A DNA stretch of 22,589 nt from JBCCSZ01 sp039199225 (GTDB taxonomy: Bacteria; Bacteroidota; Bacteroidia; Chitinophagales; Saprospiraceae). Each line of letters begins with the position of its first letter. The stretch's first letter is position 1. Below are positions 16,301-22,589 of the stretch, piece after piece. The DNA lies in assembly GCA_039199225.1 (NCBI GenBank), contig JBCCSZ010000102.1, positions 1 to 22,589 of the forward strand. Reading direction: 5' to 3'. The position numbers were made by a program, and so were the translations under genes. Under the pieces are notes generated by a model. It did no database searches and was not told the DNA's origin. It saw nothing but the letters and a program-made list of their open reading frames with translations.

Positions 16301-16560
16301 TCATCAGGCTTTACCACATAAGGAATAGCACGACGAATAGGGGCATCACAACCAGCTGCAATTGTCGCAGCTCCTAAGCCAAAACCTAAATACTTAAGGA
16401 AATCACGGCGATTTGAAGTAAGCTCTAGTGACTTTTCCTTGGAAAGGGAATCAATGACAGGCAGTTCTGTGAACTCACTCTTAACCGATTCCAAAAACTC
16501 CGGATCTCTATTTTGATCCTGCAAACCAATCCAAGCACCGTTATTTTTATTGTCTTTCAT
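13348..16560 (-). CDS. actB: Alternative complex III subunit ActB (molybdopterin oxidoreductase-like, iron-sulfur)
   Basis: A protein of 1070 residues. The N-terminus has a Tat-type signal (NRRDFLKYLG, 50-59) placed after about 49 residues, as in the family described as Tat-variant-translocated. It is followed by a lipobox-like AAGC with C71 as a possible lipidation site. The middle (about 75-750) resembles molybdopterin oxidoreductases, which in ActB carry no molybdenum. The C-terminal part has ferredoxin-like cysteine groups: C827/C830/C833/C837, C882/C885/C890/C894, C914/C920/C924 and a last set around CSFC and CQSSC. These would hold three 4Fe-4S and one 3Fe-4S cluster. It lies in the periplasm and takes electrons toward ActA. 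Gap to actC is 37 bases. Confidence 0.96.
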   Translation of the reverse strand: MKDNKNNGAWIGLQDQNRDPEFLESVKSEFTELPVIDSLSKEKSLELTSNRRDFLKYLGFGLGAATIAAGCDAPIRRAIPYVVKPDDIVPGVATYYATSFVSGGDYAAVLVRTREGRPIKIEGNKLSTVTGGGTDSRAQASVLDLYDTNRLRGPVSIEDGSATLIDWDAIDSTVKEKLTANAQIRIVCNTVLSPSVRNAFEEFKAKYPNTEIVTYDPNSSSAMLQANEACFGEKAIPDYRFQNADVIASFDADFLGTWISPTEYSRQYVKNRKVGRKNRKMSRHIHIESNMSITGSNADNRIMVKPSEQGAAIAILHDEIAKAVGATTVNDSKLQVNERAKRNLGLLAKELLSHKGNSLVISGGNNVGEQILVNHINYMLNNYGSTIDFTHASMQRQGLDENMQNLIREMNGGNVDVLFVYGNANPAYDLPNSSEFIAGLEKVGLSVSFTGMINDTAALCNYVAPTSHYLESWGDVEVKKGYYSLIQPTINRLFDTRQAEESLLLWAESSAMNAKDEQPYYDYLKGFWERNMFPKQTNFARFQSFWDVVLHDGVFEIPLNQKVVTAFNANIREAGSKISPPSNSEFELSLYETLNIGCGEYANNPWLQELPDPINRCVWGNYLSVPVEWDGSKTLGIKGIGAKNGKSTGDFVDLSVGESVERVSAIPQYGQMAGTLSIGLGYGRQSIGPTGANIGTNVYPWTSFDKNGNVQYFVADDVRLSEIVGPDEQLACVQYHHTMGVTSKVEGSDEIINVDEAELGYQGSLLDRTIIYQGDVKDFDELAERIHEKRSEAKKLNDQTLYPFKEYQENVYSQGHHWGMHIDLNACVGCGACVVACQSENNIPVVGKNEVHRHHEMSWLRIDRYFYGDVENPRAVYQPMMCQHCDNAPCENVCPVAATNHSSEGLNQMTYNRCIGTRYCANNCPYKVRRFNWLDYTTADLFPGNQYNVNEEEIPFGADNLTRMVLNPDVTVRSRGVIEKCSFCVQRIQEGKLTAKREGRRLQDSDLRLACQSSCATDAIVFGDMNDKNSAVSKAIREDVLNYRVLEEINVQTSVYYRAKVSNRDENYDV

Positions 16561-16624
16561 TATAGTAAATATGGTATGTCTTCGAATGTTTATTTAATCA
16601 TCTCTATGAGAAGATTCCATTGCA

Positions 16625-18037
16625 TTAATAGTGACACTTCTGGCACTCCAAGCCACCAACTTCTTCAACCGTTACCCCACTTCGAGTACCCTCTTTTATT
16701 TCATTGTGGTATTTCTCATATGACTGGTAATACTCGTTGTCGTTGAATTGGACATTGGTCTCACGGTGGCAATTCACACACCAGCCCATTGAGAGCGGTG
16801 CATACTGCTGAACGACCTCCATTTCTTCGATTTTACCATGACATTGCTGACATTCTACTTTACCTACAGAAACGTGTTGTGCGTGATTGAAATAGGCGTG
16901 ATCCGGCAAATTGTGAATGCGTACCCACTCAATCGGACCCTGAATCTTTTTCTTGACCTCATTGGTCAAAGAAGTGACAATACCATCCCACTGCTTTTGG
17001 ACCTCACGCTCGCCTTCCTTGTCCAGCACATCCAAACCATTGTCTTTCTTGTAGTTCTCTTCGATCCACTCTTTGTAAATCTTCTCTGATTCCTCCTCTG
17101 TCAAGTCCATGTAATTGTCCATGTACTTATCCGTCGTTGGGTCATAACCAGTTGAAGCAAAAATCTTCGTCAACTCAGCCGTACCATACTGACTACCCTT
17201 TTTGATGGCCTTGTGGCAATTCATACAAGTGTTAGCAGCTGGTATAACAGAGTGCTTGGAACGACGTGCGCCATCGTGGCAGTATTGGCATTCTATTTTC
17301 TGCAAGCCGGCATGCGTTACGTGCGAAAACTTGATCGGCTGGTCCGGCTGATACCCTTGTTGACGGCCTAAGTTGATTGCGTTGTTAACAGTAGTGGAAC
17401 CAGCCAGAACAACCAGAGCAAATACCAGAAACGCAACAACGCCCTTACTGGTAAGAATTTCCATGAGCGTTCTGCGGCTAGCAGGAGCATTTCCTTCCTT
17501 CACCATGTTCATGTGGTTGAGGTTGGAGATAATCCGCGCCAGAACAACGGCAAGAATACCCAGGATCAAAAATAGGGTTACAAAGAGCAGCGTATTATCA
17601 CTCTCTTGGGTATCATCCTTTTCGCCAGGCACAAGACCAACAACAGCAGGCGCAGCCCCATAACTCCCATCGTAAACCCCTTGGATATATCCCAAGATGT
17701 TTGCTATCTCAGAATCTGTCAGGTTATTGAAAGAAGACATGATCGAACCCCACTCATCCCACAATTCGTTTGCACGAGGGTGGCCAGCGGCGATCATAGC
17801 CTGCGAATTTCGAATCCAACTGTAGAGATCAGCTTGATCTTCCCAGCGTTCTTCGACACCACCAAGTGCCGGCCCCGTCAAGTCGTCCCGCATGTTCTTG
17901 TTGTGGCAAGTCGCACAGTTGTTTTTAAATAGCGTTTTTCCCTCATCTAGGTTGAGTTCCTGCGCGTTGCCACTGAAGGCAAAAAGGAGGCAGGCCAGGA
18001 GGAAAAGAATGGAGTTTTTCTTCGATTTATTAATCAT
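16625..18037 (-). CDS. actA: Alternative complex III subunit ActA, hexahaem cytochrome c
   Basis: A protein of 470 residues with a signal peptide (1-25). A monohaem cytochrome c domain follows (CATCH, 41-45). Next come two hydrophobic segments (about 149-170 and 199-219) and a pentahaem part with CxxCH at 250-254, 271-275, 396-400, 420-424 and 465-469. The last site is followed by only one residue (Tyr). The first-described ActA, from Rhodothermus, is a pentahaem protein; here an added N-terminal haem domain brings the count to six. ActA collects electrons from the ActB clusters and passes them toward ActE or the oxidase. It is the first gene of the operon, 64 bases before actB, with a promoter upstream. 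Confidence 0.95.
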   Translation of the reverse strand: MINKSKKNSILFLLACLLFAFSGNAQELNLDEGKTLFKNNCATCHNKNMRDDLTGPALGGVEERWEDQADLYSWIRNSQAMIAAGHPRANELWDEWGSIMSSFNNLTDSEIANILGYIQGVYDGSYGAAPAVVGLVPGEKDDTQESDNTLLFVTLFLILGILAVVLARIISNLNHMNMVKEGNAPASRRTLMEILTSKGVVAFLVFALVVLAGSTTVNNAINLGRQQGYQPDQPIKFSHVTHAGLQKIECQYCHDGARRSKHSVIPAANTCMNCHKAIKKGSQYGTAELTKIFASTGYDPTTDKYMDNYMDLTEEESEKIYKEWIEENYKKDNGLDVLDKEGEREVQKQWDGIVTSLTNEVKKKIQGPIEWVRIHNLPDHAYFNHAQHVSVGKVECQQCHGKIEEMEVVQQYAPLSMGWCVNCHRETNVQFNDNEYYQSYEKYHNEIKEGTRSGVTVEEVGGLECQKCHY

Positions 18038-18108
18038 TTGAGATCGTTTAGTAGACCGAAAAATCCAGTTGTCATCTAAAAGTTAATATTGTCATTTTAC
18101 TGTCAGCG

Positions 18109-18139
18109 CAAAGATATAATTCGATTACATTATAACCAA
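18109..18139 (-). promoter_or_regulatory. Promoter of the act-cox operon
   Basis: On the minus strand, TTG (18139-18137), a 20-base spacer and TATCTTTG (18116-18109) match the Bacteroidota primary promoter pattern TTG / TAnnTTTG. Transcription would start near 18101, giving a leader of about 64 bases before the actA ATG at 18037. It is the best match to this pattern upstream of actA. I saw no equally good match in the gaps inside the operon that I checked. Confidence 0.6.
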
Positions 18140-18203
18140 TACTAATCAATATGGTGATTTTATTTAGATTCCTTCTAAATAGCTTTTTTGTCCATTGCTA
18201 GTA

Positions 18204-18998
18204 TTAAACCGAGACCTTGGCTTTTATGTGTGGATGTGGGTCATAACCCGTTAATTCAAAATCCTCGAATTTAAAGTCAAAAATGGACTTAACCTCGGGA
18301 TTTATCCTCATTTTTGGAAGGGGATGAGGCGCGCGACTTAATTGTAATTTGGTTTGCTCCAGATGATCTAAATAAAGATGCGCATCACCAAATGTATGTA
18401 CGAAAGTACCGGGCTCTAAGTTGCATACCTGGGCCATCATCATCGTCAGCAAGGCATACGAAGCGATGTTGAACGGCACTCCCAAAAAACAGTCTGCCGA
18501 GCGTTGATACAACTGGCAGGAAAGCTTGCCTTCAGCCACGTAAAATTGAAACAGACAGTGGCAAGGCGGCAAAGCCATATCGGGGATCTCCGCTACATTC
18601 CAAGCATTGACCAAAATGCGACGAGAATCTGGGCTATCGCGAATCATTCTGACTGCCTCAGAAATCTGATCGACCGTTGTTCCATCGCCCTTGGTCCAAC
18701 TACGCCATTGCTTCCCATAAACCGGACCCAACTCGCCTTCCTCATTGGCCCATTCGTTCCAAATGCGCACATTGTGCTCTTGAAGATAAGCCACATTGGT
18801 ATCTCCTTTTAAAAACCAAAGCAATTCGTAGATGATGGACTTGAGGTGAAGTCTTTTTGTCGTGATCAGCGGGAAACCTTCCGATAAATCGAAACGCATT
18901 TGGTAGCCAAAGGTGCTAATGGTACCCGTCCCGGTGCGATCTGTTTTTTTTACGCCTGTTTCCAGAATGTGTTGAAGCAGCTCTAAGTAAGCTCTCAT
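18204..18998 (-). CDS. thyA: Thymidylate synthase
   Basis: A protein of 264 residues, the same length as E. coli ThyA and aligned with it without shift at the landmarks. C146 is the nucleophile in LPPCHCLFQFYV, R166 the phosphate ligand in QLYQRSADCFLG, and N177 lies in GVPFNIASYAL. HTFGDAHLYLDHLEQ holds the substrate-binding His and Tyr. It methylates dUMP to dTMP with methylene-tetrahydrofolate in the cytoplasm. Dihydrofolate reductase, a frequent downstream partner, is not here. The next gene on this strand is actA, 166 bases away with its own promoter, so the two are probably unlinked in expression. Confidence 0.98.
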   Translation of the reverse strand: MRAYLELLQHILETGVKKTDRTGTGTISTFGYQMRFDLSEGFPLITTKRLHLKSIIYELLWFLKGDTNVAYLQEHNVRIWNEWANEEGELGPVYGKQWRSWTKGDGTTVDQISEAVRMIRDSPDSRRILVNAWNVAEIPDMALPPCHCLFQFYVAEGKLSCQLYQRSADCFLGVPFNIASYALLTMMMAQVCNLEPGTFVHTFGDAHLYLDHLEQTKLQLSRAPHPLPKMRINPEVKSIFDFKFEDFELTGYDPHPHIKAKVSV

Positions 18999-19043
18999 TC
19001 AGTAGTACTAAGTGTTAAAATTGCCATATTATCCAAACAGTCG

Positions 19044-19051
19044 CAAAACTA
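19044..19051 (-). promoter_or_regulatory. Possible -7 element of the thyA promoter
   Basis: On the minus strand the sequence TAGTTTTG fits TAnnTTTG and lies 46 bases upstream of the thyA ATG. No TTG is found at the expected distance upstream, so the assignment is weak. Confidence 0.3.
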
Positions 19052-19059
19052 ATAACTAA

Positions 19060-19067
19060 TACATTTG
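19060..19067 (+). promoter_or_regulatory. Possible -7 element for the START-domain gene
   Basis: TACATTTG on the plus strand fits TAnnTTTG and faces away from the thyA element, only eight bases from it. It lies about 110 bases before the ATG at 19176, which would leave a long leader. No TTG lies at the usual distance upstream. Confidence 0.25.
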
Positions 19068-19175
19068 TTTTGGAAATATTGTTCGATAAGTTATTAACAC
19101 TGGCAACCTTTTGGTAAGGTTTTGTCTCCTTATAGCAATGGAACCATGCCCCAAATGTTAAAAATGCGCTAAAAC

Positions 19176-19832
19176 ATGAACAGCCAACGTTTTTTATGGT
19201 CTTTTATCCTGCTGTTTTTCACCCTGGCAAGCACCGCACAGGATGCCTATGAGTGGAAGTTCAAAAAAGAAAAAAGCGGAATTAAGGTCTACACCCGCGA
19301 TGTAAGCGACACAAATCTGAAGGAACTCAAAATCACCCTTGAGGTACAAGCAAGCATGTCCAGCATCGTCGCACTCCTAATGGATGTAGATGAATACCAA
19401 AATTGGGTCTACCGCTGCGCAAAGTCCAAAACGGTAAAAGTCATCGATCAAAATCATACATACGACTACTACGTCGTCGATTTTCCCTGGCCCATGGCCG
19501 ACCGAGACCTAATGGCCTACTCCTACATCGAACAAGACCCCGAGACGAAGGTTCTCACCTCCATCACAAAGGCACGCCCCGATTATACCCCAAAAAATGA
19601 TGGCTACGTCCGAATTATCCAACACATCAACAAATGGGTCTTTACCCCACTAGCACCGAATCGGGTCGCCGTCGAATATACCCTCAATTCAAGCCCAGCT
19701 GGCAGCATTCCCAACTGGTTGGTCAATATGGCCATCGACCAAGGTCCCGTACAATCCATGCTCCGCTTCCGGGATATGCTCAATAATCAACCCTACAAAG
19801 ACGCCAAACTCGCAGGAATTTTAGAATTCTGA
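19176..19832 (+). CDS. Secreted START-domain protein (lipid-transfer-like fold)
   Basis: A protein of 218 residues with a signal peptide (about 1-21, cut near STAQ). The rest fits a START/SRPBCC domain: EWKFKKEKSGIKVYTRDV (26-43), VDEYQNWVYRCAKSKTVKVI (71-90), YYVVDFPWPMADRDLM (about 97-112), and the closing helix from about residue 175. Proteins of this fold bind hydrophobic ligands in a deep pocket. The ligand is unknown and the protein should act in the periplasm or be surface-exposed. Related secreted START proteins are common single genes in Bacteroidota. The ubiD-family gene follows after 83 bases on the same strand, with a promoter candidate between them. Confidence 0.85.
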   Translation: MNSQRFLWSFILLFFTLASTAQDAYEWKFKKEKSGIKVYTRDVSDTNLKELKITLEVQASMSSIVALLMDVDEYQNWVYRCAKSKTVKVIDQNHTYDYYVVDFPWPMADRDLMAYSYIEQDPETKVLTSITKARPDYTPKNDGYVRIIQHINKWVFTPLAPNRVAVEYTLNSSPAGSIPNWLVNMAIDQGPVQSMLRFRDMLNNQPYKDAKLAGILEF

Positions 19833-19850
19833 CAACCATCTAATTCACAC

Positions 19851-19880
19851 TTTGTTAATCAGGTAGGTCGCTCAACTTTG
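19851..19880 (+). promoter_or_regulatory. Possible promoter of the ubiD-family gene
   Basis: TTTG (19851-19854), an 18-base spacer and CAACTTTG (19873-19880) differ from the Bacteroidota consensus TTTG / TAnnTTTG at one position. The start would lie about 30 bases before the ATG at 19916. A short dyad (CTGGTGA...TAACCAG, about 19885-19910) falls in the leader. Confidence 0.4.
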
Positions 19881-19915
19881 CAACTGGTGATTTATTTACA
19901 AGTAACCAGTCTTAG

Positions 19916-21808
19916 ATGTCGTACAAAAGCATGATGGATTGCGTGAAGGATTTGGAAAGACACCAAATGCTCCTACGCATCAAAGCAGAAGCAGACCCAG
20001 ATCAGGAAATGGCGGAGATTCACCGCCGAATCTTTGATGCGGGAGGCCCTGCCATTCTCTTTGAAAAGGTAAAAGGTAGCCCTTTCAAGGCTGTGTCTAA
20101 TATATATGGTACCTACGACCGTACAGAGTTTATTTTTCGACACACCATCGAAAAGGTCAAAAAGGTCATTGAACTAAAAGCCGACCCAGCCAATTTTGCC
20201 AAAAATCCACTGAGGTATCTTTCGGCCCCCTTCACTGCCTTGTCGGCACTTCCCATGCGTCGATGGTTGCGTACGCCCATCTTACAGGGGACTACTCGCA
20301 TCAGCCAACTGCCGCTCGTCAAATCCTGGCCAATGGACGGCGGGGCTTTTGTGACCTTGCCACAGGTACTCACCATGCCCCACGATTCCGACAGCATGAT
20401 GCAATCCAACATCGGCATGTACCGCATCCAGCTCACCGGAAATGATTACGTTCTGGACGAAGAGGTCGGGCTACACTATCAATTGCATAGAGGCATCGGT
20501 GTCCACCACACAGAATACAACAAAATCGATAAGCCATTTCGTTGCTCTGTCTTCATCGGCGGACCACCCTCTCACGCCTTTGCAGCCATCATGCCGCTGC
20601 CGGAAGGCTTGTCTGAGATGACCTTTGCCGGAATGCTGGGTGGCAGACGCTTTGGATACATTCGCAAAAATGGCCACATTCTCTCAGCAGATGCCGACTT
20701 TTGTATCACAGGTACGATTGTAAAGAATCAAAAGAAACCTGAAGGTCCATTTGGTGACCACCTGGGCTATTATAGTTTGGAGCATCCTTTCCCCTTGATG
20801 AAAGTCGACAATGTGTACCACCGCAAGGATGCGCTGTGGCACTTCAGCGTAGTGGGTCGACCGCCGCAGGAGGATTCCAGCTTTGGTTTTTTAATACACA
20901 AGCTGGTCAAATTGCTGACCCCACAGGAATTTCCTGGCGTCCGGCAGATCAATGCTGTTGATGCCGCGGGTGTACACCCTCTTCTACTTGCCATCGGAAG
21001 CGAGCGTTACATGCCCTTCAGAGAAAGGCGGCCAGAGGAGATTCTCACGCAGGCCAATCGAATCATCGGAAGTGGCCAAACGTCCTTGGCTAAATTTCTC
21101 ATCATTGCAGCCGAAGGCGATGCAGAAGGTGTCAACACGCACGACATTCCAGCCTTCTTCCAACATGTCTTGGAACGCATCGATTGGACGCGCGACCTGC
21201 ACTTTCACACCAAGACCACCATTGATACCCTCGACTACTCGGGAAGTGGGTGGAACGCTGGCTCAAAGGTTGTCATGGCTTGTTGCGGCCCAGTTCTACG
21301 CAAATTAGGTGATCGAATTCCTGGAAACTTTAAGCTGCCAGATGGCTACAGCCGTCCTGTATTTGCTCAAAAAGGTGTCCTGGCGGTTAAAGGACCTGCC
21401 TTCACGGATGCAAAAAGTGGCTCTCGACAGGCACAAGAACTGACGGATGTTCTCAGGGGGGTAGACCTCTCCGAAGTTCCACTCATCGTCATTTGCGACG
21501 ACAGTGATTTCTTGGCTGCTACCCTCAACAACTTCCTTTGGGTGACTTTCACACGCGCTAATCCATCGCATGACATCTACGGCATCGATTCTTTTGTTGA
21601 ACACAAACATTGGGGCTGCCGAGGTCCGTTGGTCATAGATGCGCGCATCAAACCCCACCATGCTCCTCCACTAATCGTGGATGAAGCCGTTAAGCGGCGA
21701 GTGGACAAGCGCTTTTCTAAAGGTGGTGACCTTTATGGTATGGATAAGAAGCCCAAAGGAGAAAGCATCGTCCAGAAAAAAACCACAGATGAATTGGCAG
21801 GTGTTTAA
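19916..21808 (+). CDS. ubiD: UbiD-family decarboxylase (prenylated-FMN dependent)
   Basis: A protein of 630 residues, against about 490-500 for E. coli UbiD. Family landmarks are the N-terminal DLERHQMLLRIKAEADPDQE (12-31), GPAILFEKVKGSPFKAVSNIYG (44-65), NIGMYRIQ with R170, GIGVHHTEYN (193-202), and PEGPFGDHLGYYS with E276 and D281. R170, E276 and D281 correspond to the catalytic Arg-Glu-Glu/Asp set around the prenylated flavin. The family decarboxylates aromatic or unsaturated acids. Since Bacteroidota use menaquinone, the substrate may be a quinone precursor rather than the ubiquinone intermediate; this is open. The extra length includes a segment at about 88-140 (RRWLRTPILQGTTRISQLP) and an extended C-terminus. 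A UbiX partner is not in the window. Confidence 0.9.
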   Translation: MSYKSMMDCVKDLERHQMLLRIKAEADPDQEMAEIHRRIFDAGGPAILFEKVKGSPFKAVSNIYGTYDRTEFIFRHTIEKVKKVIELKADPANFAKNPLRYLSAPFTALSALPMRRWLRTPILQGTTRISQLPLVKSWPMDGGAFVTLPQVLTMPHDSDSMMQSNIGMYRIQLTGNDYVLDEEVGLHYQLHRGIGVHHTEYNKIDKPFRCSVFIGGPPSHAFAAIMPLPEGLSEMTFAGMLGGRRFGYIRKNGHILSADADFCITGTIVKNQKKPEGPFGDHLGYYSLEHPFPLMKVDNVYHRKDALWHFSVVGRPPQEDSSFGFLIHKLVKLLTPQEFPGVRQINAVDAAGVHPLLLAIGSERYMPFRERRPEEILTQANRIIGSGQTSLAKFLIIAAEGDAEGVNTHDIPAFFQHVLERIDWTRDLHFHTKTTIDTLDYSGSGWNAGSKVVMACCGPVLRKLGDRIPGNFKLPDGYSRPVFAQKGVLAVKGPAFTDAKSGSRQAQELTDVLRGVDLSEVPLIVICDDSDFLAATLNNFLWVTFTRANPSHDIYGIDSFVEHKHWGCRGPLVIDARIKPHHAPPLIVDEAVKRRVDKRFSKGGDLYGMDKKPKGESIVQKKTTDELAGV

Positions 21809-21850
21809 ATTGACATTCAACATTTAGCTTAAAATAATTACTGTTGTCCA

Positions 21851-21890
21851 ATGATCCCACTTATCGCTTAGCGGCAATAAGTGGGATTAT
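21851..21890 (+). terminator. Terminator hairpin after the ubiD-family gene
   Basis: Arms ATCCCACTTATCGC (21854-21867) and GCAATAAGTGGGAT (21874-21887) pair with one mismatch and a six-base loop. The stem extends outward by three further pairs. It begins 43 bases after the stop at 21808. The following sequence is AT-rich (TATATATAATATGG) without a proper T run. The rest of the gap up to 22062 shows no gene. Confidence 0.6.
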
Positions 21891-22062
21891 ATATAATATG
21901 GTGTGTAAGACAAAAACAAGGACGCTCGATTTCTTCCCATACCTAAAAGCTCGCATTTATTTAATACCTTTAAGCAAAGGCTAACCGAATCATTTGCATT
22001 AGCCTATCTACCAAAATCTCCCTGTCGAAAGTTATCGTTCACCGCCATAACGCTCGTCCGCT

Positions 22063-22589
22063 ATGAATACTATCAGAAAACACCTGTTCTTTACGCTTCT
22101 CTTCACACTACTTCATTGTTCATATATAATTGCCCAACAGCGACTCTTGGTTTCTCCAGAGATGGTGTACAATATCTCTGCTCGGGGTGATGCCTGGCTG
22201 CTATTCGACGACCAAGCAAGCAGCGGTCCATTGGCATGCCCGCTCCCCCGCACCAACAACCCTTGGGCTTCCTTCGATGGTACCTGGTTTGGACAAGATT
22301 TTTTCTTTCCCCTCAAAGTCATCGTCGACCTTGGTAGCCCCCAGACCCTAACGCAAATATGTCTGCGCAATGCCGGAGGACATTCCGACATCGTTGATAT
22401 TGAAAGTGGTGGCTCCGATCCTACTACTTGGACGCCCTTAAAACAACACGGTGCAGACGGAATAGAATGCCACGCCATCGGCTTTACCACCACCCGATAC
22501 TTACAATTCACCTTCCGATCTCGAAATGCCAAAATCCGAGAAATTGAGTTGTACGGTACAGTTCCCAATCGCATTACCTGTCCACCAGA
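22063..22589 (+). CDS. Secreted protein with discoidin-like (F5/8 type C) N-terminal domain, cut by the window edge
   Basis: Starts with ATG at 22063 and runs open to the right edge (175 codons seen). Residues 1-25 are a signal peptide (MNTIRKHLFFTLLFTLL, cut near IIAQQ). Residues about 30-166 have the course of a galactose-binding-like jellyroll: an opening LVSPEMVYNISARGDAWLLF, VIVDLGSPQTLTQICLRN in the middle, and TTRYLQFTFRSRNAKIREIE near the end, followed by LYG. Such modules bind sugars or surfaces. Similar modules precede catalytic or cadherin-like parts and a type IX secretion tail in Saprospiraceae proteins, but here nothing beyond the first module can be seen. Confidence 0.7.
   Translation, partial: MNTIRKHLFFTLLFTLLHCSYIIAQQRLLVSPEMVYNISARGDAWLLFDDQASSGPLACPLPRTNNPWASFDGTWFGQDFFFPLKVIVDLGSPQTLTQICLRNAGGHSDIVDIESGGSDPTTWTPLKQHGADGIECHAIGFTTTRYLQFTFRSRNAKIREIELYGTVPNRITCPP

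Noticed and set aside
13348..16560. ActB as a true molybdenum enzyme
   Set aside because: The fold is molybdopterin oxidoreductase-like, but its setting in an act operon and the iron-sulfur C-terminal part identify it as ActB, which in characterised complexes has no molybdenum cofactor.
18162..18180. Dyad as a terminator for thyA
   Set aside because: On the minus strand the hairpin is followed by AAAATC rather than a T run, and its stem is only A-T rich.
1..22589. tRNA, rRNA, insertion sequences, phage genes or CRISPR
   Set aside because: No transposase or integrase frame, no direct-repeat array and no RNA gene signature was found in reading the window.

Overview
The window comes from a member of the Bacteroidota, most likely the Saprospiria (Lewinella/Haliscomenobacter relatives). 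This rests on the alternative complex III genes of that phylum, on promoter-like sequences of the Bacteroidota form (TTG, about 20 bases, TAnnTTTG), and on a partial secreted protein at the right edge of a kind common in Saprospiraceae. No database search was possible, so the assignment is an inference.

Positions 18037 down to 2036 hold one long minus-strand respiratory gene block. It starts with alternative complex III (actA, actB, actC, actD, actE, actF), a quinol:cytochrome c oxidoreductase that replaces the bc1 complex. It continues with an A-type haem-copper oxidase (subunit II, subunit I, the haem O synthase ctaB, two different subunit III genes, subunit IV). Together these would move electrons from menaquinol through c-type haems to CuA and then to oxygen. 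A good promoter lies just upstream of actA (18109-18139) and a hairpin terminator lies beyond subunit IV (1954-1983). A palindromic repeat between coxA and ctaB may lower downstream expression.

Downstream on the same strand (1916-324) is a small assembly group: an SCO-like thioredoxin-fold protein with no cysteine at all, a DUF420 membrane protein related to the oxidase assembly factor CtaM/YozB, and a small membrane protein with a CPMC motif that seems to have its own promoter. The left edge holds the C-terminus of an outer-membrane beta-barrel gene on the plus strand, converging on this group at a palindrome that shares its core with the coxA/ctaB repeat.

To the right of the respiratory block are thyA (minus) and, divergently, a secreted START-domain protein and a long UbiD-family decarboxylase (plus), the latter followed by a terminator. 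The window ends inside a secreted protein with a discoidin-like N-terminal domain.

The most striking observation is that oxidase subunit II (6935-8470) has a complete OmpA-type peptidoglycan-binding domain fused after its CuA domain. This suggests a terminal oxidase, and perhaps the whole ACIII-oxidase assembly, tethered to the cell wall. Other oddities are a helix-hairpin-helix domain on the end of ActC, histidine-rich segments in four subunits, and the loss of copper ligands in the SCO-like protein.
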